A DNA stretch of 64,000 nucleotides from Chalciporus piperatus (GCA_038093975.1 JBBPTG010000024.1:62001-126000), one strand, 5' to 3'. Positions 10,788 through 25,575 are shown, numbered from the stretch's first letter. Translations and numbers: made by a program. The notes: generated by a model from the letters alone, not told the origin.

Positions 10788-12887
10788 ATGGCCAGTAAAC
10801 CGCCTGCCACGCCGCCCCCAACACTACAACGAGGGAAGGCATGTCTCCGCTGCAGGTATTTTCAGTCTCTCGCCACTACGCTGATCGAGCTGATCATGCT
10901 CAAACGCGCGTTGACCAGAAAACGGAAGATGGTGCGTCGATATTTCTATCCTTCCCTGATCTTGCCTAAACTCTCTTCGTAGAGGTGCGATGGCGTCAAG
11001 CCTGCCTGCCAACAATGTATTCGGGCAAAGAAGCCGGGGTGTTGTCAATATGATGACGGGAAGGGTAAGACGAGGACACAACTATTACGCGAGACCATCG
11101 AGCATCTCGAGCAGCGAATAAGGGAGCTCGAAGATCCGGAATTCACGTCTCCATCCGTGATGTTGCACGATCCTCACATCCATCGCCGGTCTGAGAGCTC
11201 GTCGTCGTCCGTTACCGGCTCACCAGCAAGCGCGGGATTTTCCGCGCCTCATTCGCCTTTCCCGCCCTCTGGTATGTTCAGGCTGTGCTACGTCCTCCCT
11301 CGTTTCTCACTAAATCCCCTCATAGCTACCAGCTCACCACAAAGTTCTTGGATACAGGGTGTACCTTCGCCGTCCCCAACGCCCTTCAGTGAGGCGTTCC
11401 ACGTCGAGCAGCAGCCGACGGTGGAATTGGCCCAGATGCTGTAAGTTCGGTCCCTGAGACTTGTACTTTTCTGATAATCGTTCGCAGGGTCGACATCTTC
11501 TCGTCTCATCGGCACCAATGCCTCTTAGGACTCCACATGGGCCGATTTCGAGACTCATTCTCAAGACCATCAAATGAGCAACATCACCCTTGCCTCACCA
11601 ACGCCATCTTCCTTTGGGCATGCTACATTTCTCGACCTGGTCCACTAAGCGAGCATGAGTCACACTATCTCAACCGTTCGCTCGAAGGGCTTAGCGATGC
11701 GCTCCAGTACAACACAAAAATCCTCGACGTCATCCAAGCGTCCTGTCTTCTGTCCCTATACTTTCTGTCCAATGGCCGGGCACTAGAGGGCAGTTATCAT
11801 GCGGCCGCTGCAGCATCCCTAACCATACAGTGTGGACTCCATGGAGTAATGACTCGTCGGTCAATGTTCGAATCTTCTGGGGTTATGGCACCCACCAAAC
11901 TTGAGCCAGCCAAGGATGCGATCGAGCAAGGCGAGAGGATTTTGACATTCTGGCAAGTATTTGTCCTCGATCGATGTTGGTCTGCGGCCCTACAGAAGCC
12001 CGTGACCATCCCAGATGGTTCTGAAGGCTGTTTGTCGATCGTTATGCCTTGGCCACAGGACATGGAAGAATATGAATCAGTAAGTTGACCTGAAATGATC
12101 ATGATTACAATCAGTCACTAAAGTACATATCAGGGCCAAATCGATGATCTCCACTCCTTCTCGACCACACGGAGTTTCTTTAACGGACAACTTTCGAATC
12201 TCGGGGGTGGCTTTTCGCCACTGGCTTTGAGGGTCAAGGCATCCGCTCTCTTCTACCACGCCCAGCAACTATCGTCGAATTGGGACCAGCGTAGGCTGCT
12301 TGATCATGCTGGCTCCCGGCCTTTCTCTGACGATCACACAGCTCTAACCCTTTCAAGTGCATTCATGGACGATTTTCAAACTTTAGAACACACGATTGCA
12401 CGTTTTCTCTCCACTCTTATCCCTGTCCATCAGCTGGACGCTACCATGCCTGACGATAAGCATGCCTACGTCACAATACACACGCTTGCTCATGCTGCAA
12501 TTATTCACCTGTATTACCCTTTCGGCCACGAAGATGCCGTTGCATACGACAAGTGTCTTCAGGCCGCGCGGTGCTGTGTTTCCATCGTCAAACATCTTGC
12601 TGAGGCAGAATATGATTTCCTCGACCCGATCCTTGGAGTAAGTTTACCAGTTGTGTGTTCCAGGGACAATTGACTCAATTCTTCCTTCGTAGCCTTGCTG
12701 GACATGCGCTATTGATACGTTGATTCGCGAATTGAACCTAGTCGAAACATCCTGGCCAATTGTCAGCAGTACCGACGTCCGCAGTGAAATTGGCACTCTG
12801 CTTTATGCCATGACCACTCTTGGCTCCCGATACCCACTACTTGGGTACTCTGTCGCCAAAGTACAAAAAAGATTATCGGGACTATAA
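10788..12887 (+). CDS. Zn2Cys6 fungal transcription factor
   Basis: A DNA-binding regulator of the Gal4 type. Residues about 19-45 give CLRCRKRKMRCDGVKPACQQ plus a following CIRAKKPGC, the complete six-cysteine binuclear zinc cluster with its basic loop. A short coiled region follows (LLRETIEHLEQRIRELED), then a Ser/Pro-rich linker. The central fungal-specific regulatory domain begins near VDIFSSHRHQCLLGLHMGRF and continues through an alpha-helical block with ASCLLSLYFLSNGR. Exons are 10788-10855, 10919-10931, 10983-11271, 11326-11440, 11488-12079, 12134 onward and a last exon from about 12694. The second exon is only 13 nt and encodes the basic KRKM core, so it is essential to the zinc cluster. 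The target genes cannot be told from sequence. Confidence 0.9.
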
Positions 12888-13845
12888 CTGAATGGACCAC
12901 GCCATTGCCCCTTACAACCACATGGACTGTTTTGCACGAACATTTTGGGCATTCGGTTCGTTCTCCGCCCCTTCGTGGACATTAGGACAATCTACCTTTC
13001 GGACTTTCTTTGATTTCGACTATAACGCTCTTCGAGTTTCGTGTATTTGCATTTCTACCCGTTTTACGAACTCCACGTATCGTTGGACTCTATTTGGTAT
13101 CTTCCGTGGACTTTCCTCAGCTCGGACATTGCTATCTATATAGATTGCGGACTTTCATCACGACTTCTTGCACATTATCATTCCAAGATCCTCTAATCGT
13201 TGCGCTAATCTATATTTTATATCTCGTTCATACCTTTTACCACTGTGTTGCTATTACCGTTATCACGATCCCTCTCTCCAGCGATTCGGACTTTTTTTCT
13301 CGGACTGCCTTCGGGCTCGTACACTACGGACTACATTCCCGGCGATCTTTGTACTGGTACATGCAGTCTAATCCAGAAAACCAACCAAGGAAAATACGGA
13401 CTTTCGTATGTACATACAACATTCGACTTCGATACGTTGGACGATCTTCGTACTTTTCGAGCTCGTAGTAATGATGTTTTCCTCGATGAGCCGTTGAGAA
13501 TAAATTTGGATGACCTACGTCGAAGTCCGTCAGCCCCATAGTTTCACCCACACATGTTTTGACTTCTAGCTTTGACCTCCAGGCAAGTTGTCCTCAGTGG
13601 CTTTCACTGGGTCTTCATCTTGGTAGGCAGCAGGGGAGACCAAGTCTTACGCGGACGTCGTACGTAAGTGATGGCTTGCGTTCATCTTCTTCAAGTTTAG
13701 TCTGGGAAGCGACTCGCGGCAACAACCTCTACGAGTAACCACTTTGCAGTCTTGGCCTAGTTGGCCTGTCACAGGCAGATAGGGCCCTTATACCCCACCC
13801 AGAACCCGTTAATATCACTGCGTAAAGGATCGAAAACAACCCAAC
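12888..13845. other. 3' flank of the transcription factor, T-rich with repeated GGACT
   Basis: No gene is supported. Between about 12920 and 13410 the plus strand is pyrimidine-rich and contains nine GGACT pentamers, often as CGGACTTTC, plus several GGACA. This probably includes the 3' UTR of the preceding gene. The rest, to 13845, is the promoter of the next gene. Confidence 0.55.
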
Positions 13846-16800
13846 ATGTCAAATCACTCCGAAGACCATGGCGGCTCGTCGGTCGCATCTTCCATCTACA
13901 GCATTTCACCCGCTGTTATCGCGTCTTCCTTTGTCGGCTCTCCAGACCAGATTACTGGAAACGGAGAGCCAAGCACGCCTCGTGATCGTCGAGTGCCGTC
14001 ACTTGCAAGTTTGCCTGGCCAGACCCCTCGGCCAATTCTCCAACGTCGCAGCCTTTCTTATAACACCAACAACCGTGCATCCCCTGCTCCTACAAATAGT
14101 GGCGCACCGCGTACGCCTACGCATGCAAGACTTTCGATAGGTTCTCTACCATCACGCGGACATCAGTGGTCACTTTTTGGACAACTCATGGAGAACGAAG
14201 GTCAACTTCGAAGTCCTGTAGGCGTTTCGTACAGACCGAAACGCACCTCCTCCGATCGACCCTCCCAGGTCTCTTCTGTCGCTCAGTCGCCGCTCGAGAG
14301 TTGGACAAGCGACCTCCGCCCTGTGAGTTTGCAGTCGTCCGCGCAACCACAGACTAGGAGCGATCGAGACCTTGCCTCCGAGCAAGATCTTTTCACGGAC
14401 GACGAAGAATCTGAAGACGGCTCCGAACAAACAGCCACCACTGCGACACGTGCGTCTCGCACGACGTTTATAAGTCGCTGGCTTCCGTCTGGAATGCCTA
14501 CAATACCTCTACTGTGGAAAAATATACTCAAGTGCTCAATATCATATTTCCTCGCATCTCTGTTCACGTTCCATCCATCGTTATCTCGTTTTCTTGGAGA
14601 TTTGATATCATACGGACCTGGGGATGGAAGACCATCCCCATCTGGACACATGGTTGCAACAATGTAAATTGACTGTTTTTTTTTTTTGGTCTACGACTTG
14701 GGGTACTGATGTCAATCCTAGTGCTGTGTATTATAACCCTGCGAAGACTATTGGAGGGATGTTTGAAGCTGATTCTTTCTGCATGGCAGCATGGTTGTAT
14801 TCTGCGATGGTATCCCTCAGTGGCATGTCTTTGTTTTGGTGGCTCGATGTGAAGCCGGGATGGGACACATTAGCCGACTTTGTACCTATTCTATGGGTGG
14901 GGTTGTCGGTATGGGGGCTGACATGGATGAAAGTTTGGATGGCGAAACCAAGTTTCAACTCAGGCAAGTGATTGGTGGCCTTTGACAGAATTGCTGACAA
15001 TTGATCCTTTACAGCATGCTCCATGGCAGCAACCATTCTGTTCATTGTGTAGGTGGTGGAAGCTCATTTTGAAGTTTGGCTAATTTCCATCACAGAATGG
15101 TGAAGGAGGGCACCTGGGAAACGCTTCTCATTGTATCGTCTATCGTGCTCGTGGGGATCCTCATTTCGAACCTGGTCTGCTTTTCGATATGGCCGCAGAG
15201 CGCCACCTACAATCTTCAAGTCGACATGACGAAGACCCTGGATTCCTTTTCAACGCTCCTCGGGATCATCACCAACACGTTCCTACTCGAGGAACCTATC
15301 CGAAAGCCGAGTAACGAGAAGATGCAACGAGCGGTGGAGAATCACCAGTCTTCTTTCACTGGTCTGAAGAAGAGCCTCGCCGAGGCGCGCTCGGAGTGGT
15401 TCGGTATCTTGGACGAAAGGGACAGTAATCTATCCAAGCAAGCATACGGGGATGCAGTCGATAGTCTTACACGCCTCGCTCAGCATCTCAACGGTCTCAG
15501 AAGTGGAACGAGACTACAATACGAATTGTCCAAGGCGCAAAGCGAAGGCAAGATTGTGCTTCGCCGTCCATCTGCGCAGCACGCTGCTGCATCGCAACTC
15601 AAAGGGAAGACCCAGCATTCCGTTAGCTCGCAAGCAGACGACCCCGAAGAGGCTCTGCTACGAACGGCCGCCGAGATGTTCGGCGATCTTGTGGATGATG
15701 TTGGTCCGCCATTGAAAGCACTATCGGTGAGTCATTGCATGGGATCTAATACTTGGGTATGGTCCTGAGACTTTTGATTAGAATGCATCCACGTCGTGCC
15801 TCGAGCGGTTACGTGAAGCTTTCGTGAACAGCCAAAATGCTCAGCAGTATAAAATGATGCAGCCACAAGATTTTCATAAAATCATCGACGACATTGATCG
15901 GGCCCTGTTTAGTTTTGAGAGTACCTCGAACCACGCGGTCTTGCGTCTGTATAGGCGAAGCAACTTTGCTCATCAGTCTTCGTCGGACGAGAATCCATTG
16001 CTGACAGAGAGCGAACATGAGCACATATTCCTTATTTATTAGTCAGTTACTTCCGTTTTTCCGCCTCCAACTTTCACGTTAACGTCCCTGTTTAGTTTTA
16101 TTTTTACTCTCCAGGAGTTCGCCGGGGAGTTGATGTCCCTTGCCGATGCTATGCGAAGAATCTACGCAGTGGAGTTAGCCCGGTTCTCCAGACGTGGTTG
16201 GTTTGGACGTTATTTCATCAACGGACCAAAGTCTTTCATTTCGTATATCCGGTCGTTCCGACGGCGTGCATCTTCGGAAAAGAAATCTCGGGCCGGTTTG
16301 CGTCGCATCTGTGAGCACGGACCAACTCCTCTAATATTTGGAATTGACAACATGAAAACAGCAACATACTTCCATGCTGACCGACATCCTAAAGTATCAT
16401 TCCCAAAGGTACAGCCTCATGCGCCCAACACGATGCTGACACCCGATCGCTCGAACCTCACCTTAATCGAGCGAGTTCTCCGATCATTATGGGACCTGGG
16501 GGATCAACTGAGGGATCGAAACATCAAGTATGCATTCAAGGTTGGGATTTCGACCGCTATGCTTGCTGCCCCAGCGTTTTTCAATGCAACACGTCCTCTA
16601 TTTACGGAGTACAGGGGAGAATGGGCGCTCATATCTGTATGTTTTGGGTGCGGCCTCAAGGTATTCCGGAACCTAATTAATTCGCCCTCCAGTGCTTCGT
16701 TGTAATGTCCCCCACGATTGGAGCTGTAAGTTCTTTTCAACTAAGATTAGGATGCTGATTGATGCTGATTGTGATGTTCTAAGACCAACTACTTGGGTGT

Positions 16801-18296
16801 TCATCGTGCGCTGGGAACTCTGTACAGTAAATCCTATTGCAAAACAGCACTGGTACTAACCTAAGCCTAGATTTGGCGCCGTCGTCGCGGCCGGTATATA
16901 CACTCTCTTCCCGGAGAACGGGATCGTATTGTCGATATTTGGGTTCTTCTTCTCATTACCGTGCTTCTACTACATTGTTGCAAAGCCGGAGTACGCTACC
17001 ACCGGGCGGTTTGTGCTCTTAGCATATAATCTAACGTGCCTATACGCGTACGTACAACCCCATGATTCGCTTTCTTTCGCTGATCCCCCTTTTCCTGCAG
17101 ATTCAACCTCCGGGGGGATGATGATGTCTCTGTTCTGGACATCGCCTTCCACCGATTCACCGCCGTCACTGTTGGAGTGATCTGGGCCCTCCTTGCATCT
17201 CGCTTATGGTGGCCATCAGAAGCTAGAAGAGAATTGAGCAAAGGTCTTGGAGAGTAAGTGAGCGGAACACGAACTCTGCTCTTGCTTACCGTCGCGTGAA
17301 TAGGTTTTGCCTGAACATTGGTTGGCTATACACTCGTTTAGTAGCCTCAAACTCTGGCTTAGGCGATTATTTCGACGACTTTGTGCCTGATCAAGCACAC
17401 AACGGATCGCGTAGTCCAGGTGAAACTACCCCATTGCTCTCCAAGTCCGCTAGTGCACAGCTTAGTGGCTCCATCCACGAGTTCATGGCTATGTAGGCAG
17501 TGTTCCATTATGATTTCATTAAGTCCTATCTCTAATCTCAGGCATTTGTATTCACATCCAGGGAACTTCATCTCCAAATCAAACTGATCGAACTGCAGGG
17601 GCTACTGGCTCAGACGCAACACGAACCGCGGTTGAAAGGACCGTTCCCTATTTTGCTATACCGCTCGATTTTGACTAGTCTGCAAACCATATTGGACAAG
17701 CTTCATAGCATGCGTTGCGTTACCACGCGAGAGGAATGGTGTGTCATCTTGTTTTGCGCCCGAATGTTCTATTCTTAGCATATCTGATACCTTTTCTAGG
17801 TTCACGGTGAGTTCTAGCAACCAACGTTCTTGATGTGCTCCTTATTGTCTTTCTAGACTGTGAGAAAGGATTTCATTCTCCCCGTCAACAAGGAACGGCG
17901 GGAGATGGTCGGCAACATCATTCTTTGTTTTTCGACGTTGGCATCCGCGTTCCGTTTGAAAGCTCCATTGCCCCCATATCTGCCACCTGCAGAAAAGGCC
18001 CGAGAACGCCTGGCAAGTTTTACAGACTCCTGTGGCATAAAAAACCCCTTGACATATGTTGACAGGTCGACGCAATCAGGAAATTGGACGTAGTTAAAAA
18101 CCGCGATGTGAAAGCATCGAGGCAACTGCTTTTCTTCGCCTACGCCCTCAGCATGAAAGGTGTCACCCAAGAACTGGACTACCTTGGACGAACGCTGCAA
18201 GATGCTTTCGGAGTCATCGGACAATCCGCTGAAGAGTTTGATGCATTGTTTGTGGACAATGTCAGAAGGGATAGTGGGTCCTTGCTGTGGGTCTGA
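13846..18296 (+). CDS. ArAE/FUSC-like multi-pass membrane protein (DUF2421)
   Basis: A large membrane protein of the fungal aromatic-acid-exporter-like group (ER transporter 6TM N-terminal domain plus DUF2421, Bre4-like). The first about 230 residues are a Ser/Pro-rich cytosolic tail. Six hydrophobic segments then follow (for example SGMSLFWWLDVKPGWDTLAD and ETLLIVSSIVLVGILISNLV). A long soluble part with TKTLDSFSTLLGIITNTFLL comes next, then a second membrane block near 16540-17200 (FKVGISTAMLAAPAFF). The C-terminal DUF2421 domain contains VRKDFILPVNKERREMVGN. About a dozen introns are present. One exon, 17800-17806, is 7 nt and joins EEW to TTVRKD. The family is well supported; the substrate is unknown. 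Confidence 0.85.
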
Positions 18297-19307
18297 TGGG
18301 GTGCGATTCCTGTTTCGTGGACGGCGTAACGACATACCGTATGATGGAATGCAAGACATTCATATTGATTCATTTGCCAGTTGGTGGTGAGCTCCGAGTC
18401 CTTGTGGGCTATGCATGTCGAGTCCCGGATAACGCACGCGTTTGATGAAAAGGCTCGCGTCACCCTCGTGGCATGTCGTCATTACTCCTCTTGGAAGGCC
18501 GAGTTATCGTACATACTACATGTCGAGTTCGAGGTACGTCATGCACTGACTGAACAACATTTGGTACAGCTCAATTGCCCACGCTCTTCAATCATTCGAT
18601 CCTGGTGTCTTGTTTTCTCCGCATAATGACTAGTCACGCAAACCCACCTTGCCCGAGTAGCGAGGTAACCCGGACGGATCATCTAACGATTAGAAGGGAA
18701 TGTCCAGGGATCTACTCTAGCCCTAGCCCTAGCCCTTGACCGATCACCAAGGGTCTGCTGTTCCATGAGAACTTGGGGGTAGACCCTTATCCTATTGCAG
18801 GCAGGTTTTCGGGAACGAACCCATCCAAGAGCCTCGTCAGATCTCTATATGGTATGTAAGAAAATGTACCTCCCTGTTGTCCACATGCACTGCCGCCCCA
18901 AACTAGCATTTGTATCCCCGGTTGTCCTGGGGTTTACTGTGACTCTATCGTGACCCAACGAACGACTTATCGTTCCGCTCCATGCAACCTCGCGTGCTCG
19001 CTCGGTCACGTTGTCGGGTTTGCATAATAAAGAATCCCGCCAAACATGACGCACGGCGGCCTCCTCGTTGGAGATAACGCTTCCAGCCTCTTCGTTCTCA
19101 TTCGCGAAGTGATGAGATTACGCCCCAGTTGTTATTGGCGGAGGCGGAGCGAGGGTGGAGGATATAGACTAGCTTCGTCGTGGAAGCTGCGCTGCGGTCG
19201 CCGTTTTCAGTCTGCGCCTGGCTTTTTATACCTTCTCTCTCTCTTGTACTCGTTCCTCTCACTAAGTCCCCCGTTACCCTTTTTCTTTCACCACCGTTAC
19301 GAGTGTT
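18297..19307. other. Intergenic, about 1 kb
   Basis: No gene is supported. It contains the short CCCTAG repeat at 18717-18737. From about 19230 there is a CT-rich tract of the sort that precedes fungal transcription starts, for the gene at 19308. Confidence 0.5.
18717..18737. repeat. Short (CCCTAG)3 repeat
   Basis: Three and a half hexamer units. It differs from the usual fungal telomere unit CCCTAA in the last base. Confidence 0.8.
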
Positions 19308-20156
19308 ATGGCCGAGTCAACCGCCTCACCAAAGGACGAACCAGCCGCCCAACCCGCCGATGTGGCTCAAGAACAACGAGCCAAAGCAGAAGCGCTCACC
19401 GTCGAGATCACAGGTGCAACAGCTTTCCCCTAAACACAACGACTTGGACAAACGTCCCGTTGGCTGATCATGACGTATGTTTACCCTCACAGACATCAAA
19501 GCCAGCGGACTCCCCGCCAAAATTGGCTTCTTTCGCGGCCTTTTCTACGTCAGAGTCAAGGGTGGTAGGGGAGTCTCGCAGAGGACAAAGACGGCCAAGT
19601 ACATCGAGGGTGATGATTTCGTGGCGAAGTGGGATGACACTGTGAAACTGTGAGTCGTGAATGAAATCTTCTCGTGTGGTGGTGAATACTCGAGTGGGAG
19701 TGACTACTGACGCACACACACATACAACTTGAATCGCCACCGCGAACGGGACGGCAGGTCGGGTATCGAGACGTCCAAAGTTGAGATCGAAGTGTATGCT
19801 CGAAGATTCTTCTTCAGCTACAAGCTCATCAAGAAGACAGAGAGCAAGGAAAGCTTGGCCGACTTGCTTGAACACTCCGAGACACGTGCGTCTGCCCCCC
19901 CCCTACTATACGCCTCCCCGAGTCGACCGCTTTGGGCCCTTGACACCGTCGCTAACGACATGCTGCAGCGATCGAACTCGAGCTCCTTGAGGAGGGTCAA
20001 GCGGCAGGCCAACTCATGTTTAGGATCAGCAAGAGCCCAGGTGGAGCTGCGCGCGTCGAAATTCCACCTGCAACAGAGGAGTCACCAAGTCCCTCGTCCA
20101 CTTCCACTCCAGCACCCGCAGCTTCGATCCCAGGCAGCCCAAGGCAAGAGCCTTAG
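19308..20156 (+). CDS. Small C2-like domain protein
   Basis: About 190 residues in four exons. The N-terminal 35 residues are Ala/Glu/Pro-rich and hydrophilic. Then DIKASGLPAKIGFFRGLFYV, VAKWDDTVKL, VEIEVYARRFFFSYKLIKK and the final IELELLEEGQAAGQLMFRIS give the alternating beta-strand pattern of a C2 sandwich. The tail is Pro/Ser-rich. The calcium-binding Asp cluster of classical C2 domains is not evident, so lipid or protein binding without calcium is more likely. Start ATG 19308 is the first in frame. All three introns have standard ends (GTGCAA..CACAG, GTGAGT..GGCAG, GTGCGT..TGCAG) and keep the frame. Confidence 0.75.
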
Positions 20157-20884
20157 GGTGCACGCACTAGTAAACCATGAGGCTCGAGGCCTGGCGGCAG
20201 CAGCATTATTATTACGCCGCACAGACTGTGATGGTCTCAATGTCCGCGTTCGCATGTCAATGATATTCGGAAAGCTCACATACACACACACACACCTTCC
20301 TTATTATCTTGGATAATGCCACCACTAATCTCAGAAGAGTCAGCGGGCATGAGCACTGATAGTGCCATGCTCGACCTTCGTTGTGAGAGTGGAGCTATTG
20401 CCTTGAACGATATGCTAGCCTGTACCTGGAATTGAGCAGGGAGCTATGTCATTCACTTGTACACAGATATGATGGCCGGATTTCATGGATTTTGCCAGAC
20501 TGCTCGTGCACTTTTTAAAACACAACATTCCTGTTGTAGTCTATCAGGGATATGAGTGCACCAATTGAATATGAAGATACCGAACCACCAGAGTGCAATA
20601 GGAGGCCACCTCTGACGTTCATTGTATTAGTATTAGTTACTTGGAAAAAGGTCCTTCGAGAAGGCTGAGATGAGCAGGGGAACGTCCATTGGATCTGCAA
20701 AATACAAATGTCGATACAAATGTCTACAACCGAATGGTATTAAACGACAGACGACCAGGGAAAGGCGGCACGCAAGTAACTCCCTGTTATAAAACTGGAT
20801 ACACGACGCCAGTGATTATAAAGGGTAACAGATGGCGAAGATATGTTACGTCCTCACCTAGTGAAAAAAACGGAGATACGGTAT
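20157..20884. other. Intergenic between converging genes
   Basis: 3' flanks of the C2-like gene (+) and the RBR ligase (-). Contains a CA-repeat at about 20276-20295. No further gene is seen. Confidence 0.55.
20276..20295. repeat. CA dinucleotide microsatellite
   Basis: About nine CA units with one interruption. Confidence 0.8.
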
Positions 20885-23021
20885 CTAATCGAATCCTTCA
20901 ACAGCAACGTTCCAGGTCCACCGTCCTTCAAGGTATCCCTTGGCTGTATCTTCTAACATGATCTCGTTACGCTTTGAGACATATACCTGATCGCGAGAGT
21001 TGATCGAGTCAAGGTCAGAAGAGATGGGCGTCGGCACCTACCGTCTTATCAGTCACCTTCTGACGCAGGGTGGATATGGCATCAGCATCGATTGGGGATT
21101 CCAGTAACTCTGACAAATCCTCTACAGCCCTCTCGAGGTCCCTGCGAGGCCGCATCACAGAAAGTCAGCGATGAACGAACGAGAAAACTCCAAGAAGCAT
21201 ACCTTTGATTGTCCTCAAAGAGCTCCTTCTCGTTACTCCTCTCGAGGTAGTACGCCATCGCGTACGTCCACTTCAGTGTCATGCGACACTTCTCCACCTC
21301 GTCAACGGCCTTCTTCATGAACTGTACCTCAATCCACGTCAAAGCTGACGTGATCTGCATCTCTTCCATCTTCTGCTCGGTCATGTTATATAGTTCGACG
21401 GACAGCTTCGCAGATTGTTCGTGGTTTGCCCACCGGTTGTAGTACTGCGGAGAATATGAGCCATAGGAAGAGTAGGAAGTCGGTCAGACGCACGTGTAGG
21501 TAGCGCTCTAGGGAGGCCCTGCTCTGCGATTGAGCGTCTCGGGCGTCGACGCCCGTCTTCTCATCGAATCGATTACACGAGTACCAGGCCGTGCCGTGCT
21601 CTGACCAAGGTCCTGAAGAAGGCGTAGCATACAGGCCACTATAAGCGACGTCAAACATTGCTTACCCATGCACACCCAGCAGAATTCGTGTTTGCATTTC
21701 TTGCAAGTCATGTGGCTAACAAAGGTCGGTCAGAAAACGATCCAGGACATCCGGGATTGTCGATGAAAACGTACTTGCAACCTCCGTTCTTCTCGATCGT
21801 GCTCTGGCATTTAGGACACTCCTTAGTGTTGCTCTTGATCCAGTTCGCAGTCTCACTATCGTCCCGACACTTCTTCAACCACATCTTTGCCACACCACAA
21901 ATAACCGGTCGATGATCGCTCTCGATCGAGCAGCCAAAGCAGAATTTATGTGGGGAATTCGCGTCCGCGCCACAACAGACCGTCGGAACGACTACGGTGA
22001 GCGCGCTCTTGGAAGCAGCGGTAGGACAAGAGACTGTAAATGTACACGATGGATAAGGACAGTACTTGAGGTTGGGGTTTGAACCGACAAAGTGTCGGGC
22101 AAGGAGTTCATGGAAGCGCTCCCAAGTTGCAGTATCGTCCGCTAGAGCGGTACGGACGAATGAATCTGGTGCGATGAGGGAGCAACCCTCGGCCATGCAT
22201 CTGATCGTGTGCTCGCCTTCTTCTCGGACCTTGGACGTGATATAAGCGTTCCAACATCCAGCACAGAAGGCGTGATCACACGGGAGGGCCGAGAACGCCG
22301 ATTGTGAGTCGTCATAGCAGATAGGACAGACGAAAGGCTCCGGTTTTGGTGCTGGTGCTGTGTCAGCATGAGTCGTTAGTCGACAGGGCCGAGGACCGAA
22401 TGATGAGTCAAACATACCTGGTGTTAGCCGCGAGGGTCGGCGGAGAGCACCCGGCCGAGTGCTTGACGAACTGCCTTGGGAGCGTTCTGGGCCTGCCGCT
22501 GATGAAGGAGGTGATTTGGGTGCAAGGGATATTCCTGCTGCAATAGACACTGCTGAAGCGTTATCCATGTACTTCTCTATCAGACGCTCTTTGTTCCAGT
22601 TCATGTAGCGTAAGAGCATTGAGGCTGTACTAGCCTATAGGAGAAGAAAGGATAAACAAATAAATATACCAAAGACCATGTGTAACGCACATCTACACCA
22701 AAGATCCCACTGATGTGCTCGATGTCGGCCGCCATAAGCTTCCCGACAGCGGATTGGGGGAGTGACTCATGCTCGACTTCATAAGTTTTGCGGGTGGCAC
22801 GCTGCGGAATCTTGAAGTCGTCCCCAAATGCATCCATATCCATCTCCTCGTCAGAAGGTGCTGAGCCTGACAGCCAGGAGGGCAGACCGTGTCAGCAGGA
22901 GACTATATGGGGTGTGGCTCACGGGAGGAAGGTACTGACCGTCTTCCTGTATGCTCATCATGTCTTCGTCTTCATCGTAGTAGTCGACGTCCTCGTCGGA
23001 ATATTCGTAGTCTGAAGACAT
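20885..23021 (-). CDS. RBR E3 ubiquitin ligase, Ariadne type
   Basis: A RING-in-between-RING ligase that takes ubiquitin from an E2 onto its own cysteine before transfer. The N-terminus is very acidic ([17 protein letters not shown]). An Ariadne UBA-like segment ([19 protein letters not shown]) follows. RING1 starts at [20 protein letters not shown], the IBR has [10 protein letters not shown] and [14 protein letters not shown], and RING2 has [16 protein letters not shown] followed across an intron by [19 protein letters not shown]. The first Cys of CNHMTC is the expected catalytic residue; its codon is the last complete one before an intron that splits the following Asn. The C-terminal Ariadne domain is helical and ends [20 protein letters not shown] then [12 protein letters not shown]. 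The gene is divergent from lysyl-tRNA synthetase. Confidence 0.9.
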
Positions 23022-23266
23022 CGTTTAGTCGTTCGTCGCTGTCTCAGACGGTGAGCAAGGGTGAGTCGTTCTTGGGGTAACTTTCAGTCACAGAATCGAT
23101 CAGGCTTGCTTACGCGATCAAGCAGTGCCGCTGGTTATAACCGTGAGAATAAACGAAGGATCATCTGACCGTGGGATACGTTATATGCACGTGACTTGTA
23201 ACTCTCTTTTTATTTTTTTTGTGACTCGAATAGGAAAGACATAATCGATCCGATTCAAAAAGGCGG
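23022..23266. promoter_or_regulatory. Shared divergent promoter, RBR ligase / lysyl-tRNA synthetase
   Basis: Only 354 bases separate the RBR start (23021, minus) from the cytosolic-form synthetase ATG (23376), or 245 bases if the upstream ATG at 23267 is used. A T-rich tract lies at about 23203-23220. No TATA box is evident. Confidence 0.5.
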
Positions 23267-23375
23267 ATGCTGCTTCGGAGATGGATCAATCAAGCTCGCA
23301 CTACTCTCCGCCATCACCAGGCTGTATCCCAAATTCATAGATTCGATCGGATACCAACTTTCAGAACTAGAACAA
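23267..23375 (+). other. In-frame upstream extension of lysyl-tRNA synthetase, presequence-like
   Basis: An ATG at 23267 is in frame with the main start at 23376 with no stop between. It would add 36 residues beginning MLLRRWINQARTTLRHHQAV, rich in Arg/His/Thr with a single acidic residue. That composition and its amphipathic spacing are typical of mitochondrial targeting peptides. Whether mRNA starts upstream of it cannot be seen from DNA. Confidence 0.55.

Positions 23376-25575
<2,200 letters not shown>

Noticed and set aside
18717..18737. Interstitial telomere repeat
   Set aside because: The unit is CCCTAG, not CCCTAA, and there are only three copies.
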